A stretch of DNA of 6,431 nucleotides from Candidatus Sulfotelmatobacter sp. GTDB lineage: Bacteria > Acidobacteriota > Terriglobia > Terriglobales > Acidobacteriaceae. Position numbers and translations under genes: made by a program. A model generated the notes under the pieces. It made no database searches. It was not told where the DNA came from and saw only the letters and a list, made by a program, of their open reading frames with translations. Of this stretch, positions 5,228 to 6,431 are shown piece after piece. The stretch covers positions 1 to 6,431 of the forward strand of contig JASIKQ010000349.1 of assembly GCA_030049565.1 (NCBI GenBank), given 5' to 3'. Position 1 is the first letter of the stretch. Each line of letters begins with the position of its first letter.

Positions 5228-5257
5228 TTGTGCGTTTTGCAGTCTGCCAAGTAGAAT
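5228..5257 (+). promoter_or_regulatory. Candidate leuS promoter
   Basis: TAGAAT at 5252-5257 matches five of six bases of the housekeeping -10 box. TTGTGC at 5228-5233, 18 bases before it, shares only TTG with the -35 consensus. The start of transcription would be near 5264, about 12 bases before the ATG at 5276. The position, directly after the relic end of the toxin gene, is sensible. Confidence 0.4.
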
Positions 5258-5275
5258 TTAAGTCTCAATTCCTCC

Positions 5276-6431
5276 ATGTCCCCGCAAGGCAAAACGCGAG
5301 AAGAAGCCGTGACGCTCGTTCCTGGAGAAATCGGTAAGCAAACTCACGATCGTCCAAATAATGACGAGCGTTACGATGCGCAGCGCATCGAGGCGAAATG
5401 GTCCGAGCGCTGGCAAAGCGACCCACAGCTCTACGCCGCCGAGTCTCACTCCGCGAAAAAGAAATACTACGTCCTCGAAATGTTGCCCTATCCCTCGGGC
5501 GTGCTGCACATGGGCCACGTGCGCAACTACTCGATTGGAGATGCCCTCGCCCGCTACATGTGGATGAACGGCTATAACGTGCTTCATCCCATGGGCTGGG
5601 ATTCGTTCGGCTTGCCCGCGGAAAACGCCGCCATTCAGAACAACACCCCGCCACGCCAGTGGACACTCGCCAATATCGCCAAGATGAAGGCGCAAATGAA
5701 GCGCCTCGGCTTCGCCTATGACTGGTCCCGCGAAGTCACCACCTGTCTGCCTGATTACTACCGCTGGAACCAGTGGTTCTTTCTCAAGCTCTACGAAAAA
5801 GGTCTGGCGTACCGCAAGAAAAGCAAAGTCAACTGGTGCCCGCAATGCGCCACCGTTCTTGCTAACGAGCAGGTGTTGCCCAACGGATGCTGCTGGCGCC
5901 ATGAGGATACCCCGGTCGAGCAGCGCGAACTCGAGCAATGGTTCTTGCGCATCACCAGATACGCCGACGAATTGTTGCGCGACCTCGAAAAGCTCTCCGG
6001 CTGGCCTGAAAAAGTTGTCACCATGCAGCGCAACTGGATCGGCCGCAGCGAAGGCGCTCTGGTCGAGTTCAAACTCGACTACTCACAGCCGCACCAAGGC
6101 TTCGGCCGGGCCGGCGCCAGCATCAAGGTCTTCACCACGCGTCTCGATACCATATACGGCGCGACTTCCCTTCAGCTTGCGCCCGAGCATCCTATGGTGA
6201 ATGATCTCGCCGCGGGCAATCCCGACTTGCGCGGCAAAATTGATCAGCTCATCGCCGAGCAGCGCAAGGCCAGAGAAAAAGGCGATATCGGCGAAATCGA
6301 AAAGCACGGCGTGCCGACCGGCCGCTACGCCATCAATCCGTTCAACGGCGAAAAGATTTCCGTCTGGGTCGCCAACTACATCCTCATGGATTACGGCACG
6401 GGCGCCATCATGAGCGTGCCCGCACACGACG
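5276..6431 (+). CDS. leuS: Leucyl-tRNA synthetase, N-terminal part (runs off the right edge)
   Basis: Charges tRNA-Leu with leucine in the cytoplasm and removes mis-attached amino acids. 385 codons are visible of a protein usually about 800-880 residues long, with no stop before the edge. The class I motif is [12 protein letters not shown] at 70-81. It is followed by [15 protein letters not shown] and the zinc-binding insert W-C-P-Q-C (187-191) with C-C-W-R-H (205-209), where the last ligand is His instead of the more common Cys. Q-W-F-L-R-I-T, then [11 protein letters not shown], lead into the editing domain with T-T-R-L-D-T (287-292) and [12 protein letters not shown] ending at residue 385. 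In the very conserved T-T-R-P-D-T motif the proline is Leu290 here. The adenylation K-M-S-K-S motif lies outside the window. The first 30 residues are an extension not shared with E. coli. A GTG at 5309 preceded by GAGAAGAAG is an alternative start; the ATG at 5276 has no clear ribosome binding site. Confidence 0.95.
   Translation, partial: MSPQGKTREEAVTLVPGEIGKQTHDRPNNDERYDAQRIEAKWSERWQSDPQLYAAESHSAKKKYYVLEMLPYPSGVLHMGHVRNYSIGDALARYMWMNGYNVLHPMGWDSFGLPAENAAIQNNTPPRQWTLANIAKMKAQMKRLGFAYDWSREVTTCLPDYYRWNQWFFLKLYEKGLAYRKKSKVNWCPQCATVLANEQVLPNGCCWRHEDTPVEQRELEQWFLRITRYADELLRDLEKLSGWPEKVVTMQRNWIGRSEGALVEFKLDYSQPHQGFGRAGASIKVFTTRLDTIYGATSLQLAPEHPMVNDLAAGNPDLRGKIDQLIAEQRKAREKGDIGEIEKHGVPTGRYAINPFNGEKISVWVANYILMDYGTGAIMSVPAHD

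Noticed and set aside
5258..5938. 226-codon open frame on the minus strand
   Set aside because: Antisense to leuS, which is unmistakable and continuous on the plus strand.
1..6431. CRISPR array, tRNA or rRNA gene, insertion sequence, or novel multi-gene defence system
   Set aside because: No spaced repeats, cloverleaf, rRNA segments, transposase motifs or clustered unknown genes were seen; the only accessory-type element is the small toxin-antitoxin pair.

Overview
The window is GC-rich, gene-dense bacterial chromosome. The primary-metabolism genes are of ordinary bacterial type. The mix of small secreted TonB-domain proteins, a 'CCTGAG...GAAG'-type intergenic repeat and the overall protein style suggests Acidobacteriota (Terriglobia/Koribacter-like). 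This is an inference from pattern recognition and was not checked by any search.

Layout. Left part, minus strand: aroF (type I-beta DAHP synthase, 345-1400) is followed after 12 bases by a small secreted protein with a cut-short TonB C-terminal domain (63-332). Another secreted-protein start may run off the left edge (1-35). The region 1401-1652 is a divergent intergenic stretch with a dispersed-repeat-like segment and a hairpin. From 1653 onward everything reads on the plus strand: a zinc-dependent medium-chain alcohol dehydrogenase (1653-2639), a deoxyribonuclease IV/endonuclease IV (nfo, 2719-3642), a secreted protein of unknown function (3674-4630), a ribbon-helix-helix antitoxin with a RelE-type toxin (4703-5208), and the first 385 codons of leucyl-tRNA synthetase (leuS, from 5276 past the right edge).

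How the genes relate. These are mostly unrelated housekeeping functions (shikimate-pathway entry, redox metabolism, base-excision repair, leucine charging) with an unknown envelope/secreted protein and a small toxin-antitoxin module between them. nfo and the secreted protein are close enough (31 bases) to be co-transcribed. The toxin-antitoxin pair is translationally coupled and preceded by a repeat that looks like its operator.

The most informative observation is in the toxin. It stops after Gly-His-Arg, but the four codons immediately after the TAA read His-Ile-Tyr-Arg and are followed by a TGA. This is the family's usual tail in frame, so the toxin appears inactivated by one nonsense change. 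I found no convincing new multi-gene system here.
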